Shown: positions 44,408 to 55,332, numbered from the stretch's first letter. The stretch is DNA of 64,000 nt from Tragulus kanchil (GCA_022376925.1 JAIOJX010000032.1:174944479-175008478), one strand, 5' to 3'. Made by a program: numbers and translations. The notes: a model not told the origin generated them from the sequence alone.

Positions 44408-44875
44408 TTTTCGAAAAACTATGACTAACATAGCGTATTAAAAAGCAGAGACATCACTTTGCCAACAAAAGTTCATATAGTCAAAGCTATGGTTTTCCAG
44501 TGGTCATATACAGATTTGAGAGTTGGACCGTAAAGAAAGTGAGTGACCAAGAACTGATGCTTTCAAACTGTGGTACTGGAGAAGGCTCTTGAGAGTCCCT
44601 CAAACTGCAAGATGATCAAACCAGTCAGGCCTAAAGGAAATCAGCCCTCAATATTCATTAGAAGGACTGATACTGAAGCTGAAGCTTTAATACTTTGGTC
44701 ACCTGATGCAAATAGCTGATGAATTGGGAAAGACCCTGATGCTGGGAAGGATTGAGGGCAGGAGGAGAAGGGGTGACAGAAGATGAGGTGGTTGGATAGG
44801 ATCACTGAATCAATAGAGATGAGTTTGAACAAACTCTAGAAGATGGTGAAGGACAGGGAAGCCAGGGGTGCTACT
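44408..44875 (+). mobile_element. BovB LINE 3' end, cut by the junction
   Basis: Sense BovB sequence (AAAAAGCAGAGACATCACTT at 44439) running to GGAAGCCAGGGGTGCTAC and then disordered. Complete in copy 2. Confidence 0.85.
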
Positions 44876-44899
44876 TTCCACACTAAGAACTTTTGGTGT

Positions 44900-45025
44900 A
44901 AATTTTTCTCTGGTGGTCCGGTGGCTAAGACTCCAGGCTCCAATGCAGGGGACCTGGGTTCGATCCCTGGTCAGGGAGCTAGATCCTACCTACTGCAGCT
45001 AAGACCCAGCATAAATAAATAAGTA
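44900..45025 (+). mobile_element. Short tRNA-derived SINE head, third copy
   Basis: Its first bases differ (GGTGTAAATTTTTCTCTGG versus GTTGGGAATTTCTCTGG), as expected at a fragment start. Confidence 0.78.
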
Positions 45026-45043
45026 TATACATATAAAGAAAGT

Positions 45044-45213
45044 GTTAGTTGCTCAGTCCTGTCTAGGCTCCTCTATCCATGGGATTCTCCAAGCCAGAAT
45101 ACTGGAGTGGGTTGTTATTTCCTTCTCCAGGAGATCATCCCAATCCAGGGACTGAACCTGGGTCTCCTGCATTGCAGGCAGATTCTTTGCCATCTGAGCC
45201 ATAAGGGAAGTCC
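45044..45213 (-). mobile_element. Bov-tA SINE, duplicate of 43945-44114
   Basis: Same sequence at an offset of 1099 bp. Confidence 0.85.
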
Positions 45214-45506
45214 ATATATTATAAATATATTTCAAAATCCTGAGTCTTTTATATCTTTTTCACAGACTATTTTTTGCACGAATATATCATATATTACTTA
45301 TATCTGATTTGCAATTGTTTAACAATGTTTTGCTGTAATTAATAACACCCCATGAAACATTCTTGTAGATAAGTCTTTTACTACTTTACCGATTCCTTAG
45401 GAGACATTTCTTGAGAGAGTAGGTAATCTGACTTTTCAGCATGTTGATACAGACTGGTAAATTCACTTCTGAAAGGGAAGGACCAAATTAGGCTTTCATT
45501 AAGAGT

Positions 45507-46024
45507 TTTTCGAAAAACTATGACTAACATAGCGTATTAAAAAGCAGAGACATCACTTTGCCAACAAAAGTTCATATAGTCAAAGCTATGGTTTTTCCAG
45601 TGGTCATATACAGATTTGAGAGTTGGACCGTAAAGAAAGTGAGTGACCAAGAACTGATGCTTTCAAACTGTGGTACTGGAGAAGGCTCTTGAGAGTCCCT
45701 CAGACTGCAAGATGATCAAACCAGTCAGGCCTAAAGGAAATCAGCCCTCAATATTCATTAGAAGGACTGATACTGAAGCTGAAGCTTTAATACTTTGGTC
45801 ACCTGATGCAAATAGCTGATGAATTGGGAAAGACCCTGATGCTGGGAAGGATTGAGGGCAGGAGGAGAAGGGGTGACAGAAGATGAGGTGGTTGGATAGG
45901 ATCACTGAATCAATAGAGATGAGTTTGAACAAACTCTAGAAGATGGTGAAGGACAGGGAAGCCAGGGGTGCTACAGTCCATGGGGTTGCAAACAGTCAGA
46001 TAAGACTTAGTAACTAAATAACAA
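45507..46024 (+). mobile_element. BovB LINE 3' end
   Basis: Complete version of 44408-44875, ending GTTGCAAACAGTCAGATAAG and ACTTAGTAACTAAATAAC. Degraded coding part, no intact frame. Confidence 0.9.
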
Positions 46025-46576
46025 TGAAGTTTACTATTCATTGGCTATTGTTATAATCATTTTTTTTTAAATAATTGCTTAGTTTTTAAGGAAAAAAGAG
46101 AATGTTACTGTTTCACTTGCATTTTTTTTGATTGATGAAGCTATCCAGCTTTCAATAATCTTGGAGCTTGTGTCTCTGCTTTCTAGGGGAGTTCCTCTCT
46201 CATCTCCAGGTCCAGTTTGGTTGCAGGAACTCTACCTTGCTCTGTGCCTGTCCTGATGGTCTGGTTCCAGCCCCCTGGTCAGGCTCAAGTCCCTGGACAC
46301 TGACCACGGACACACAGGAGGAAAAAGCCATGGAGCTATAGCCTTCAGGAGGGCATGGCCATGACTCACAGGTGGGGCCAGGTGTTTTGATGTCCTTTGT
46401 TCTAGCTTCCTGACCCATGACCGGGCTGTTGTTGATAAGAGCAGGCTGTTGATGGGCTTAGCACTGCATCTAAGGAGCCAGGAGCTCCTTACCTCCCAGG
46501 GCCAGAGGTTGCCCTTCAGGTCAGTCTATCCGCTGGGAGCTTTGAGGCTGTGACATCACAAACACTCCCTGAATGT
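46025..46576. other. Single-copy stretch without a recognised gene
   Basis: T-rich start, then unique sequence. No repeat or gene recognised before duplication P begins at 46316. Confidence 0.4.
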
Positions 46577-46578
46577 TT

Positions 46579-46776
46579 AGGGCTCCCCAAGTGGTAAAAC
46601 ACCCCCCCTGCCAATGCAGGAGGCAAAAGACACGGGTTCGATCCCTGAGTTGAGAAGATCCACTGGAAAGGGAAATAGCAACCAACTCCAAGATTCTTGC
46701 TGGAAAATTCCACAGACAGAGGAGCCTGGTGGGCTACAGTCTACAGGGCTACAAAGAGTCGGACATGACTGAGCAC
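46579..46776 (+). mobile_element. Bov-tA SINE
   Basis: Head AGGGCTCCCCAAGTGGTAAA, B-box-like GGTTCGATCCC near 46636, tail GAGTCGGACATGACTGAGCA merging into a CA repeat. Second copy at 47633-47830. Confidence 0.88.
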
Positions 46777-46804
46777 ACACACGCACACACACACACACAC
46801 ACAC
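46774..46804. repeat. (CA)n microsatellite at a SINE tail
   Basis: CA repeat with one CG interruption directly after the Bov-tA tail. The duplicate at 47828-47858 has equal length. Confidence 0.93.
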
Positions 46805-47632
46805 CACATTGACTATTTCCCTGAAAGTAGAGACGGAGTTGAAGAAGTTGGATGCAGATGGTGTCTTTGGGAGGTGGGCCCAGGAAGCAGTGGAGTAGTC
46901 TGGTGAGTGAGGTGGGAGACGGGAAAGGTCCATAAAGGGACTTACTGAGCTGGTTACCATGCGGGCTGCTGGGCTCCTCCCCAGGGTCTCTGTGGGAAGG
47001 CCGTGGACCTGCCTTGGAATTATCCCTGAATTGATGAGGGTTTGAATTCCTGACCTCATGACAGATTATCATCTTTGGGGGAGGGCATGTTACACTCTGT
47101 GGTCTGGGCTGCACCTGCTTCTGGCAAAGCTATCTCTTATGGCTCCGGGCAGGCCTTGTGGAAGAGAAGCAAAGGCCCCAAGGGGCGAACCCGTGGTGGG
47201 AGGTGGGTGGAGTGCTCTGTCAGGGGCTGGAGGGCAGGTGGGTCAGAGTGTGCTCTGCTTGCACTGCCGCCGCTGGAGCAGAGGGCGGGAGGCTCTGAGG
47301 GTGGACAGCGTGCACCTGTCTCAGACCCACGGTGGGGTTTTTCCCCCCCGCTCAATGGGTTGAGACGCCGAGGAGGAAAAGCCATGGAGCTATAGCCTTC
47401 AGGAGGGCATGGCCATGACTCACAGGTGGGGCCAGGTGTTTTGATGTCCTTTGTTCTAGCTTCCTGACCCATGACCGGGCTGTTGTTGATAAGAGCAGGC
47501 TATTGATGGGCTTAGCACTGCATCTAAGGAGCCAGGAGCTCCTTACCTCCCAGGGCCAGAGGTTGCCCTTCAGGTCAGTCTATCCGCTGGGAGCTTTGAG
47601 GCTGTGACATCACAAACACTCCCTGAATGTTT

Positions 47633-47830
47633 AGGGCTCCCCAAGTGGTAAAACACCCCCCCTGCCAATGCAGGAGGCAAAAGACACGGGTTCGATCCCT
47701 GAGTTGAGAAGATCCACTGGAAAGGGAAATAGCAACCAACTCCAAGATTCTTGCTGGAAAATTCCACAGACAGAGGAGCCTGGTGGGCTACAGTCTACAG
47801 GGCTACAAAGAGTCGGACATGACTGAGCAC
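47633..47830 (+). mobile_element. Bov-tA SINE, duplicate of 46579-46776
   Basis: Same sequence at an offset of 1054 bp, followed by the same CA repeat (47828-47858). Confidence 0.88.
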
Positions 47831-48285
47831 ACACACGCACACACACACACACACACACCACATTGACTATTTTCCTGAAAGTAGAGATGGAGTTGAAGAA
47901 GTTGGATGCAGATGGTGTCTTTGGGAGGTGGGCCCAGGAAGCAGTGGAGTAGTCTGGTGAGTGAGGTGGGAGACGGGAAAGGTCCATAAAGGGACTTACT
48001 GAGCTGGTTACCATGCGGGCTGCTGGGCTCCTCCCCAGGGTCTCTGTGGGAAGGCCGTGGACCTGCCTTGGAATTATCCCTGAATTGATGAGGGTTTGAA
48101 TTCCTGACCTCATGACAGATTATCATCTTTGGGGGAGGGCATGTTACACTCTGTGGTCTGGGCTGCACCTGCTTCTGGCAAAGCTATCTCTTATGGCTCC
48201 GGGCAGGCCTTGTGGAAGAGAAGCAAAGGCCCCAAGGGGCGAACCGTGGTGGGAGGTGGGTGGAGTGCTCTGTCAGGGGCTGGAG

Positions 48286-50409
48286 GGCAGGTGGGTCAGA
48301 GTGTGCTCTGCTTGCACTGCCGCCGCTGGAGCAGAGGGCGGGAGGCTCTGAGGGTGGACAGCGTGCACCTGTCTCAGACCCACGGTGGGGTCTCTCATCC
48401 CTTCTTTCTTCCAACAGCCATCAAAGTGGGCTTGAGACGCCGAGGGAGGAAATGTCGTAGCCACATGTCAGTGGCAGTTGCCTTTCTCAAGTCGAATCCC
48501 CATGCAGGCACCCCTGCTATCCTACTAGGGGGTCTCAGGCCACTCCCCTTCACCCATGGCATTACTTGAAGTGGAACAGCAGTGCCAGGGAAGAGGGGAG
48601 CCTGGGAAACCTTGTATGTCTATACCTCTCCCCGCTTCCTTGGAGAGTCTCTGTGGACACCCACATAGTAAAGGCCTTGGGAGCTCCTGCAGCAGAAAAG
48701 CACTGGGCCCTAGAAGTGACCCAGAGGTCTTACAAATGGGAAGAGGCCCCTGGCCTCCTCATGGGGTCTGAGTCCCGGTGAGCTTCCAGGAAGGGTCTGG
48801 GGGAGCCCAGCTGTGCCTCTCCCTGCCGTTCAGGCCACCCAGGCCTTCACTCCACGTACAGGACAGCGGGCTGGGAGGGACCACCGGCTGGTATCTGGAG
48901 GCCTTGGTGTGTACCGATGCCAGAGGAGCAGCTCAGGCCATGCTGGCTCTCCATCCCTGACTGGCCTCCTGAGTGCCGGTGGGAAGCCTGCCTGTGTTAG
49001 ACGCCTTGTCTGGAAGCCTCGTGAGCTGTCTTCTGGGGTTGGTTCCAATTGTGTCTTCCTCTCGGTGGGTGGCAAACATACCATCCTGACTGAGGAGCAG
49101 CACTCATGGTGGGCCTGTCCGACTCTCCTGGGGTTCCGAGTCATCCATTGCGTTCCCGGGGCTCTGGCCAGAGGGACTGGCGATTTGCATTTTATAAGGA
49201 AGGAACCTCACTTGTTTTTCTCTCCAGATCATTTTCCACCTTTTAAAAAATGTATCTGGTCCAACTGACTGTTCCATAATCTCAGAGGATTAAGTCATAG
49301 AAAATCCTGGAGTCAGAAAGAACTGGGTTTGAAACGCTGTTCATGTGATGGCAGGTGGGTCAGAGTGTGCTCTGCTTGCACTGCCGCCGCTGGAGCAGAG
49401 GGCGGGAGGCTCTGAGGGTGGACAGCGTGCACCTGTCTCAGACCCACGGTGGGGTCTCTCATCCCTTCTTTCTTCCAACAGCCATCAAAGTGGGCTTGAG
49501 ACGCCGAGGAGGAAATGTCGTAGCCACATGTCAGTGGCAGTTGCCTTTCTCAAGTCGAATCCCCATGCAGGCACCCCTGCTATCCTACTAGGGGGTCTCA
49601 GGCCACTCCCCTTCACCCATGGCATTACTTGAAGTGGAACAGCAGTGCCAGGGAAGAGGGGAGCCTGGGAAACCTTGTATGTCTATACCTCTCCCCGCTT
49701 CCTTGGAGAGTCTCTGTGGACACCCACATAGTAAAGGCCTTGGGAGCTCCTGCAGCAGAAAAGCACTGGGCCCTAGAAGTGACCCAGAGGTCTTACAAAT
49801 GGGAAGAGGCCCCTGGCCTCCTCATGGGGTCTGAGTCCCGGTGAGCTTCCAGGAAGGGTCTGGGGGAGCCCAGCTGTGCCTCTCCCTGCCGTTCAGGCCA
49901 CCCAGGCCTTCACTCCACGTACAGGACAGCGGGCTGGGAGGGACCACCGGCTGGTATCTGGAGGCCTTGGTGTGTACCGATGCCAGAGGAGCAGCTCAGG
50001 CCATGCTGGCTCTCCATCCCTGACTGGCCTCCTGAGTGCCGGTGGGAAGCCTGCCTGTGTTAGACGCCTTGTCTGGAAGCCTCGTGAGCTGTCTTCTGGG
50101 GTTGGTTCCAATTGTGTCTTCCTCTCGGTGGGTGGCAAACATACCATCCTGACTGAGGAGCAGCACTCATGGTGGGCCTGTCCGACTCTCCTGGGGTTCC
50201 GAGTCATCCATTGCGTTCCCGGGGCTCTGGCCAGAGGGACTGGCGATTTGCATTTTATAAGGAAGGAACCTCACTTGTTTTTCTCTCCAGATCATTTTCC
50301 ACCTTTTAAAAAATGTATCTGGTCCAAATGACTGTTCCATAATCTCAGAGGATTAAGTCATAGAAAATCCTGGAGTCAGAAAGAACTGGGTTTGAAACCT
50401 GTTCTGTCT
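48286..50409. repeat. Adjacent direct duplication Q (offset 1064 bp)
   Basis: Copy 1 is 48286-49349 and copy 2 is 49350 to about 50409. Copy 1 ends GAAACGCTGTTCATGTGATG, a damaged form of the true continuation at 50394 (GAAACCTGTTCTGTCTC with ACATGCTACGATGGG after it). The piece 48286-48391 is also in duplication P and so occurs three times. Confidence 0.93.
48392..49330. other. Repeat-free unique block (doubled by Q)
   Basis: About 0.95 kb with no recognised repeat. Frames up to 151 residues (48813-49268) occur in both copies but show no domain, and no conserved-exon signature can be judged by eye. Could hold an untranslated or regulatory segment. Confidence 0.35.
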
Positions 50410-50470
50410 CTTACATGCTACGATGGGCAAGTCATTTCCCTTCCCAGGCCTGCCGATGCTAAGTAGGGCT
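50370..50470 (+). mobile_element. MIR fragment
   Basis: GTCAGAAAGAACTGGGTTTG, CTGTCTCTTACATGCTACGA and GGGCAAGTCATTTCCCTTCC match the sense MIR core. Copy 1 of duplication Q ends inside it. Confidence 0.65.
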
Positions 50471-50582
50471 GAAATAGCTTCCATTGGAGACTTGTTTGGA
50501 CCATCAGATGAGACAAGCACAGGAAAAGACTTCGTAGATTAAAAGAATATCTACAGCAGGTAGAGAGCTCCTGGCTGTGTGT

Positions 50583-51350
50583 GTGTTGGTTGTTTGGTGG
50601 TGTGCAGCTCTTTGTGACCCATGGACTGTAGTCCACCAGGCTTCCCTGTCCTTCACTGTCTCCTAGAGTTTGCTCAAAGCCTTGTCCATTGGGTCACAGA
50701 TGCTATCTAACAATTGCATTCTCCTCCTGCCCTCAATCTTTCCCAGCATCAGTGTCTTTTCTGATGAATCAGTTCTTTACATTATGTGGCCAAAGTACTG
50801 GTGCCTCAGCTTCAGCCTTAGTCCTTCCAATGAATATTCAGGATTTATTTCCTTTAGGCTTGATTGGCTTGATCTCCTTGCTGTCCAAGGGACTCTCGAG
50901 CATCTTCTCTAGAACAGTAATTCAAAAGCATCAATTCTTGGGCACTCAGCTTTCTTTACGGTCCAACTCTCAAATCTGTACATGACTACTGGAAAAACCA
51001 TAGCTTTGACTATATGAACTTTTGTTGGCAAAGTGATGTTTCTGCTTTTTTAATACACTGACTATGTTAGTTATAGCTTTCTGTCCGAGGAGCAAGTGTC
51101 TTTTAATTTCATGGCCACAGTCACCATCTGCAGTGATTTTGGAGCCCAAGAAAAGAAAATCCGTCATTGTTTCTACCTTTCCCCCTTCTATTTGCCATGA
51201 AATGATGGGACCGGATGCCATAATCTTAGTTTTTTGAATGTTGAGTTTTAAGCCAGCTTTTTCACTCTCCTCTTTCATCCTCATCAAGAGGCTCTTTAGT
51301 TCCTCTTTGCTTTTTGTCAGTTGAATGATACATCATTTGCATGTCTAAAT
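50583..51350 (-). mobile_element. BovB LINE 3' region, antisense
   Basis: A longer BovB piece: 3' end at 50583 (GTTTGGTGGTGTGCAGCTCT near 50594), then degraded ORF sequence to about 51350, where it is 5'-truncated. The second copy of the part beyond 50679 is at 51828-52490. Confidence 0.9.
50970..51287 (-). pseudogene. BovB reverse-transcriptase ORF remnant
   Basis: An open stretch of about 105 residues reads like the C-terminal part of the RTE-type BovB reverse transcriptase, including LKLNIQKTKIMASGP and FLFLGSKITADGDCGHEIKR. The catalytic palm motif lies upstream of this piece and is absent, and frameshifts follow (MLLGQKAIT then LKKQKHHFANK). Non-functional. Confidence 0.85.
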
Positions 51351-51351
51351 T

Positions 51352-51382
51352 ACTAGGGTTAATTAACTAGGGTTAATTAACC
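51352..51382. repeat. Tandem 14-mer with TTAATTAA
   Basis: ACTAGGGTTAATTA occurs twice head to tail (51352 and 51366), each with a palindromic TTAATTAA, at the 5' truncation edge of the BovB piece. The duplicate is at about 52500-52530. Confidence 0.85.
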
Positions 51383-51827
51383 AGGGAACTCAGGTTCAAA
51401 ATTAGTTAGAAAATGAGCTGCCCATTGGAAGGTATGTTGTTTACTTAAAAAATGGTGACTCTGCACATTTCATTTAGTCATTCTGCAATTATAAGGCACA
51501 AAAGTGTTCAATGCAGTGCTCTGCGTTCTGTTGACATGAAATGATTGAAGATACCATCTTACCATCAGGTGGGGGACAGAGGTGACATATTGATGATAGA
51601 CAAGTCCCTTTGCCTGAGTGAAGTCTTCAGTTTTATATTACTAAATATATTTTGGTGAGTTGATTTAGACCATGTTTGGAATAAAACTGAGTACAAAACA
51701 ATTTAGTCCTAGTGTTTGAAACAATTCAACATATGGAAGAAATATGGATTTTAAAACTCCAGTTGTTTGGCACGGTGTCGAGTGTCACGATCCATGGGGT
51801 TTCTTCGGCAATTGGAGAGGCTTCGAT

Positions 51828-52490
51828 GCCTTGTCCATTGGGTCACAGATGCTATCTAACAATTGCATTCTCCTCCTGCCCTCAATCTTTCCCAGCATCA
51901 GTGTCTTTTCTGATGAATCAGTTCTTTACATTATGTGGCCAAAGTACTGGTGCCTCAGCTTCAGCCTTAGTCCTTCCAATGAATATTCAGGATTTATTTC
52001 CTTTAGGCTTGATTGGCTTGATCTCCTTGCTGTCCAAGGGACTCTCGAGCATCTTCTCTAGAACAGTAATTCAAAAGCATCAATTCTTGGGCACTCAGCT
52101 TTCTTTACGGTCCAACTCTCAAATCTGTACATGACTACTGGAAAAACCATAGCTTTGACTATATGAACTTTTGTTGGCAAAGTGATGTTTCTGCTTTTTA
52201 ATACACTGACTATGTTAGTTAAAAGCTTTCTGTCCGAGGAGCAAGTGTCTTTTAATTTCATGGCCACAGTCACCATCTGCAGTGATTTTGGAGCCCAAGA
52301 AAAGAAAATCCGTCATTGTTTCTACCTTTCCCCCTTCTATTTGCCATGAAATGATGGGACCGGATGCCATAATCTTAGTTTTTTGAATGTTGAGTTTTAA
52401 GCCAGCTTTTTCACTCTCCTCTTTCATCCTCATCAAGAGGCTCTTTAGTTCCTCTTTGCTTTTTGTCAGTTGAATGATACATCATTTGCA
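51828..52490 (-). mobile_element. BovB LINE, duplicate of 50679-51340
   Basis: Same sequence at an offset of about 1149 bp. Its open stretches (52215-52436, 52058-52276) are the broken halves of the same reverse-transcriptase remnant. Confidence 0.9.
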
Positions 52491-53117
52491 TGTCTAAATT
52501 ACTAGGGTTAATTAACTAGGGTTAATTAACCAGGGAACTCAGGTTCAAAATTAGTTAGAAAATGAGCTGCCCATTGGAAGGTATGTTGTTTACTTAAAAA
52601 ATGGTGACTCTGCACATTTCATTTAGTCATTCTGCAATTATAAGGCACAAAAGTGTTCAATGCAGTGCTCTGCGTTCTGTTGACATGAAATGATTGAAGA
52701 TACCATCTTACCATCAGGTGGGGGACAGAGGTGACATATTGATGATAGACAAGTCCCTTTGCCTGAGTGAAGTCTTCAGTTTTATATTACTAAATATATT
52801 TTGGTGAGTTGATTTAGACCATGTTTGGAATAAAACTGAGTACAAAACAATTTAGTCCTAGTGTTTGAAACAATTCAACATATGGAAGAAATATGGATTT
52901 TAAAACTCCAGTTGTTTGGCACGGTGTCGAGAGTGTCACGATCCATGGGGTTTCTTCGGCAATGGAGGGCTTGATGCCTTGTCGGTGCCCTAGGGCTTCT
53001 AGGCCTTAGGTCGGATGGCTCAGCCATTAGATATAACCAAGCCCAGGGCCCAGCTTCATGGGCGGGTGACTTGGGCAGTCACAGAGCCTTACACTCCAAA
53101 GGGCCTTGTGCTTTCTT

Positions 53118-53428
53118 TTTTTTTTCTTTTAATCTTATGGGGGTCGGTTGGGGGAGGGAGGGGAGCGGGTGGGCCACTTCTATTGGTCTTTCATTTATCT
53201 ATTTTCATCCATCTGTGTTCTTTGGCCCATGTGGGCCTCCCATCGCAGTAGCCTCTGTTGTCTCAGAGCACCGGCTCTGGGCGTATGCACTCCAGAGCTC
53301 TGGCTTGGTAATTGGACACATTGGTCCAGCTGCTCCACAGCACGTGGGATCTTCCCAGGCCAGGGCTCGAACCGCGCCTTGCATTGCAAGGCGGTGTCCT
53401 TACCCACTGGACCACCAGGGGAAGCCCA
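53118..53428 (-). mobile_element. CHR-type SINE with exact target-site duplication
   Basis: Antisense SINE, tail at left (T-run and G-rich stretch), body from GGCCACTTCTATTGGTCTTT to ACCACCAGGGGAAGCCCA. The 15-base flanks GCCTTGTGCTTTCTT at 53103 and 53429 are identical. The duplicate at about 54205-54484 has the tail region collapsed. Confidence 0.9.
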
Positions 53429-54204
53429 GCCTTGTGCTTTCTTGAACACTCTGCTCTGGCTAATTCCAAATCGTTTTATCTTTGAACCTGCATTCTGCAT
53501 GTGGCATCCAGTGAGACAAGGGAGCTTGTGAGGGGCAGAGGGAATACCTATCTTATGTGTGTCCCCATTCTCTGCTCTGTTCAGAATGCCCTGTGAGCCC
53601 AGAACATGAGTGGACTCATGACCTTGTCTAAGCAAGTACAAAGGTGGGCATGGAATGCAAGCTTCTGGCCTCCATGGTGCTCTGGTATAAAGGGTTCTAA
53701 GCAAGTTACAAAGGTGGATTATTGGTCATTCTGCATAAGGCACAAAAGTGTTCAATGCAGTGCTCTGCGTTCTGTTGACATGAAATGATTGAAGATACCA
53801 TCTTACCATCAGGTGGGGGACAGAGGTGACATATTGATGATAGACAAGTCCCTTTGCCTGAGTGAAGTCTTCAGTTTTATATTACTAAATATATTTTGGT
53901 GAGTTGATTTAGACCATGTTTGGAATAAAACTGAGTACAAAACAATTTAGTCCTAGTGTTTGAAACAATTCAACATATGGAAGAAATATGGATTTTAAAA
54001 CTCCAGTTGTTTGGCACGGTGTCGAGTGTCACGATCCATGGGGTTTCTTCGGCAATGGAGGGCTTGATGCCTTGTCGGTGCCCTAGGGCTTCTAGGCCTT
54101 AGGTCGGATGGCTCAGCCATTAGATATAACCAAGCCCAGGGCCCAGCTTCATGGGCGGGTGACTTGGGCAGTCACAGAGCCTTACACTCCAAAGGGCCTT
54201 GTGC

Positions 54205-54484
54205 TTTTTTTTTTTTTTCGGGCGGGCCACTTCTATTGGTCTTTCATTTATCTATTTTCATCCATCTGTGTTCTTTGGCCCATGTGGGCCTCCCATCTCT
54301 GTAGCCTCTGTTGTCTCAGAGCACCGGCTCTGGGCGTATGCACTCCAGAGCTCTGGCTTGGTAATTGGACACATTGGTCCAGCTGCTCCACAGCACGTGG
54401 GATCTTCCCAGGCCAGGGCTCGAACCGGCGCCCCTTGCATTGCAAGGCGGTGTCCTTACCCACTGGACCACCAGGGGAAGCCCA
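54205..54484 (-). mobile_element. CHR-type SINE, duplicate with collapsed tail
   Basis: Second copy of 53118-53428. It retains GCGCCCCTTGC at 54428, where copy 1 has a shortened GCGCCTTGC, so each copy has its own error-like losses. Confidence 0.85.
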
Positions 54485-54757
54485 GCCTTGTGCTTTCTTG
54501 AACACTCTGCTCTGGCTAATTCCAAATCGTTTTATCTTTGAACCTGCGTTCTGCATGTGGCATCCAGTGAGACAAGGGAGCTTGTGAGGGGCAGAGGGAA
54601 TACCTATCTTATGTGTGTCCCCATTCTCTGCTCTGTTCAGAATGCCCTGTGAGCCCAGAACATGAGTGGACTCATGACCTTGTCTAAGCAAGTACAAAGG
54701 TGGGCATGGAATGCAAGCTTCTGGCCTCCATGGTGCTCTGGTAGAAAGGGTTCATAG

Positions 54758-55115
54758 GAGAAGATAAACGAAACAGTTGGATTAGTTTCTTCAGTGTTTC
54801 CACATATGTGATAAGAGTGAAATGTACATACAGAAAGAAGTTGGAAAATACAAATTGTGTAATTCTGGTATTTTACATGTGAATTAAACGCTCTCATACT
54901 TGCATTTGAACCAGAAATTGCACAATATAAAGAAGAATTGTAAAGTTAATGCTAATAATTTTAATTTTTAATTTATCTTGGCAAGATATGAAATACTTAA
55001 AGCACCATGTGACAAGTGGAAAGAGATTGTCGAAGAAAGGGCTTATATTTCAGTTCTTCTCAGGGCATGTCTTACCTGCTTTTTGAATAAATTTTTCTGC
55101 TTTTACATTTTATAC
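54758..55115. other. Single-copy AT-rich stretch
   Basis: No repeat or gene recognised. Confidence 0.35.
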
Positions 55116-55332
55116 CAGACCCCACATGGTGGCTCAGATGGTAAAGAATCTGCCTGCAAAGCAGAAGACCCAGATTCGATCCTTGGGTTGGGAAGATTCC
55201 CTGGAGAAGTGAATGGCCACCCCCTCCAGTATTCTTGCCTGGAGAATTCTGTAGACAAAGGAGCCTGGCGGGCTACAGTCCACGAGGTCGCACAGAGTCG
55301 GACACGACTGAGTGACTAACACTTTCGCTTTT
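55116..55332 (+). mobile_element. Bov-tA SINE
   Basis: Near-complete: CCCACATGGTGGCTCAGATG head, GATTCGATCCTTGGGTTGGG near 55173, tail GAGTCGGACACGACTGAGTG. Single copy. Confidence 0.92.

Larger units (their letters stand above)
43806..45975. repeat. Adjacent direct duplication O (offset 1099 bp)
   Basis: Copy 1 is about 43806-44904 and copy 2 about 44905-45975. The end of copy 1 (GTGCTACTTTCCACACTAAG at about 44868) departs from the regular BovB ending in copy 2 (GTGCTACAGTCCATGGGG). The zone 43806-44100 is also in duplication N, so it is present three times. Confidence 0.9.
46316..48391. repeat. Adjacent direct duplication P (offset 1054 bp)
   Basis: Copy 1 is 46316-47370 and copy 2 is 47371 to about 48391. 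The last 45 bases of copy 1 (47329-47374) read as a damaged version of 48383-48446: GGGGTTTTTCCCCCCCGCTC stands where copy 2 has GGGGTCTCTCATCCCTTC, then both reach TGAGACGCCGAGG. The clearest end-of-read signature in the window. Confidence 0.93.
50679..52980. repeat. Adjacent direct duplication R (offset about 1149 bp)
   Basis: Copy 1 is 50679-51827 and copy 2 is 51828 to about 52980. Copy 1 ends GGCAATTGGAGAGGCTTCGA where copy 2 reads GGCAATGGAGGGCTTGATGC: inserted bases at a fragment end. One T-run differs by a base (51046/52194). Confidence 0.92.
52641..54757. repeat. Adjacent direct duplication S (offset about 1095 falling to about 1054 bp)
   Basis: Copy 1 is 52641-53735 and copy 2 is 53736 to about 54757. 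Around the junction TCATTCTGCATAAGGCAC (53727) is a shortened TCATTCTGCAATTATAAGGC (52627). A stretch of about 45 bases at 53118-53165 (T-run, then G-rich) is reduced to a T-run at 54207-54218. The zone 52641-52976 is present three times. Confidence 0.9.

Noticed and set aside
48813..49268. 151-residue frame conserved in two copies (also 49876-50331)
   Set aside because: The copies are nearly identical DNA, so the conserved frame is no evidence of selection. No domain or splice pattern was seen.
50970..51287. A functional reverse transcriptase
   Set aside because: It is only a C-terminal BovB fragment, 5'-truncated and frame-shifted, without the catalytic motif.
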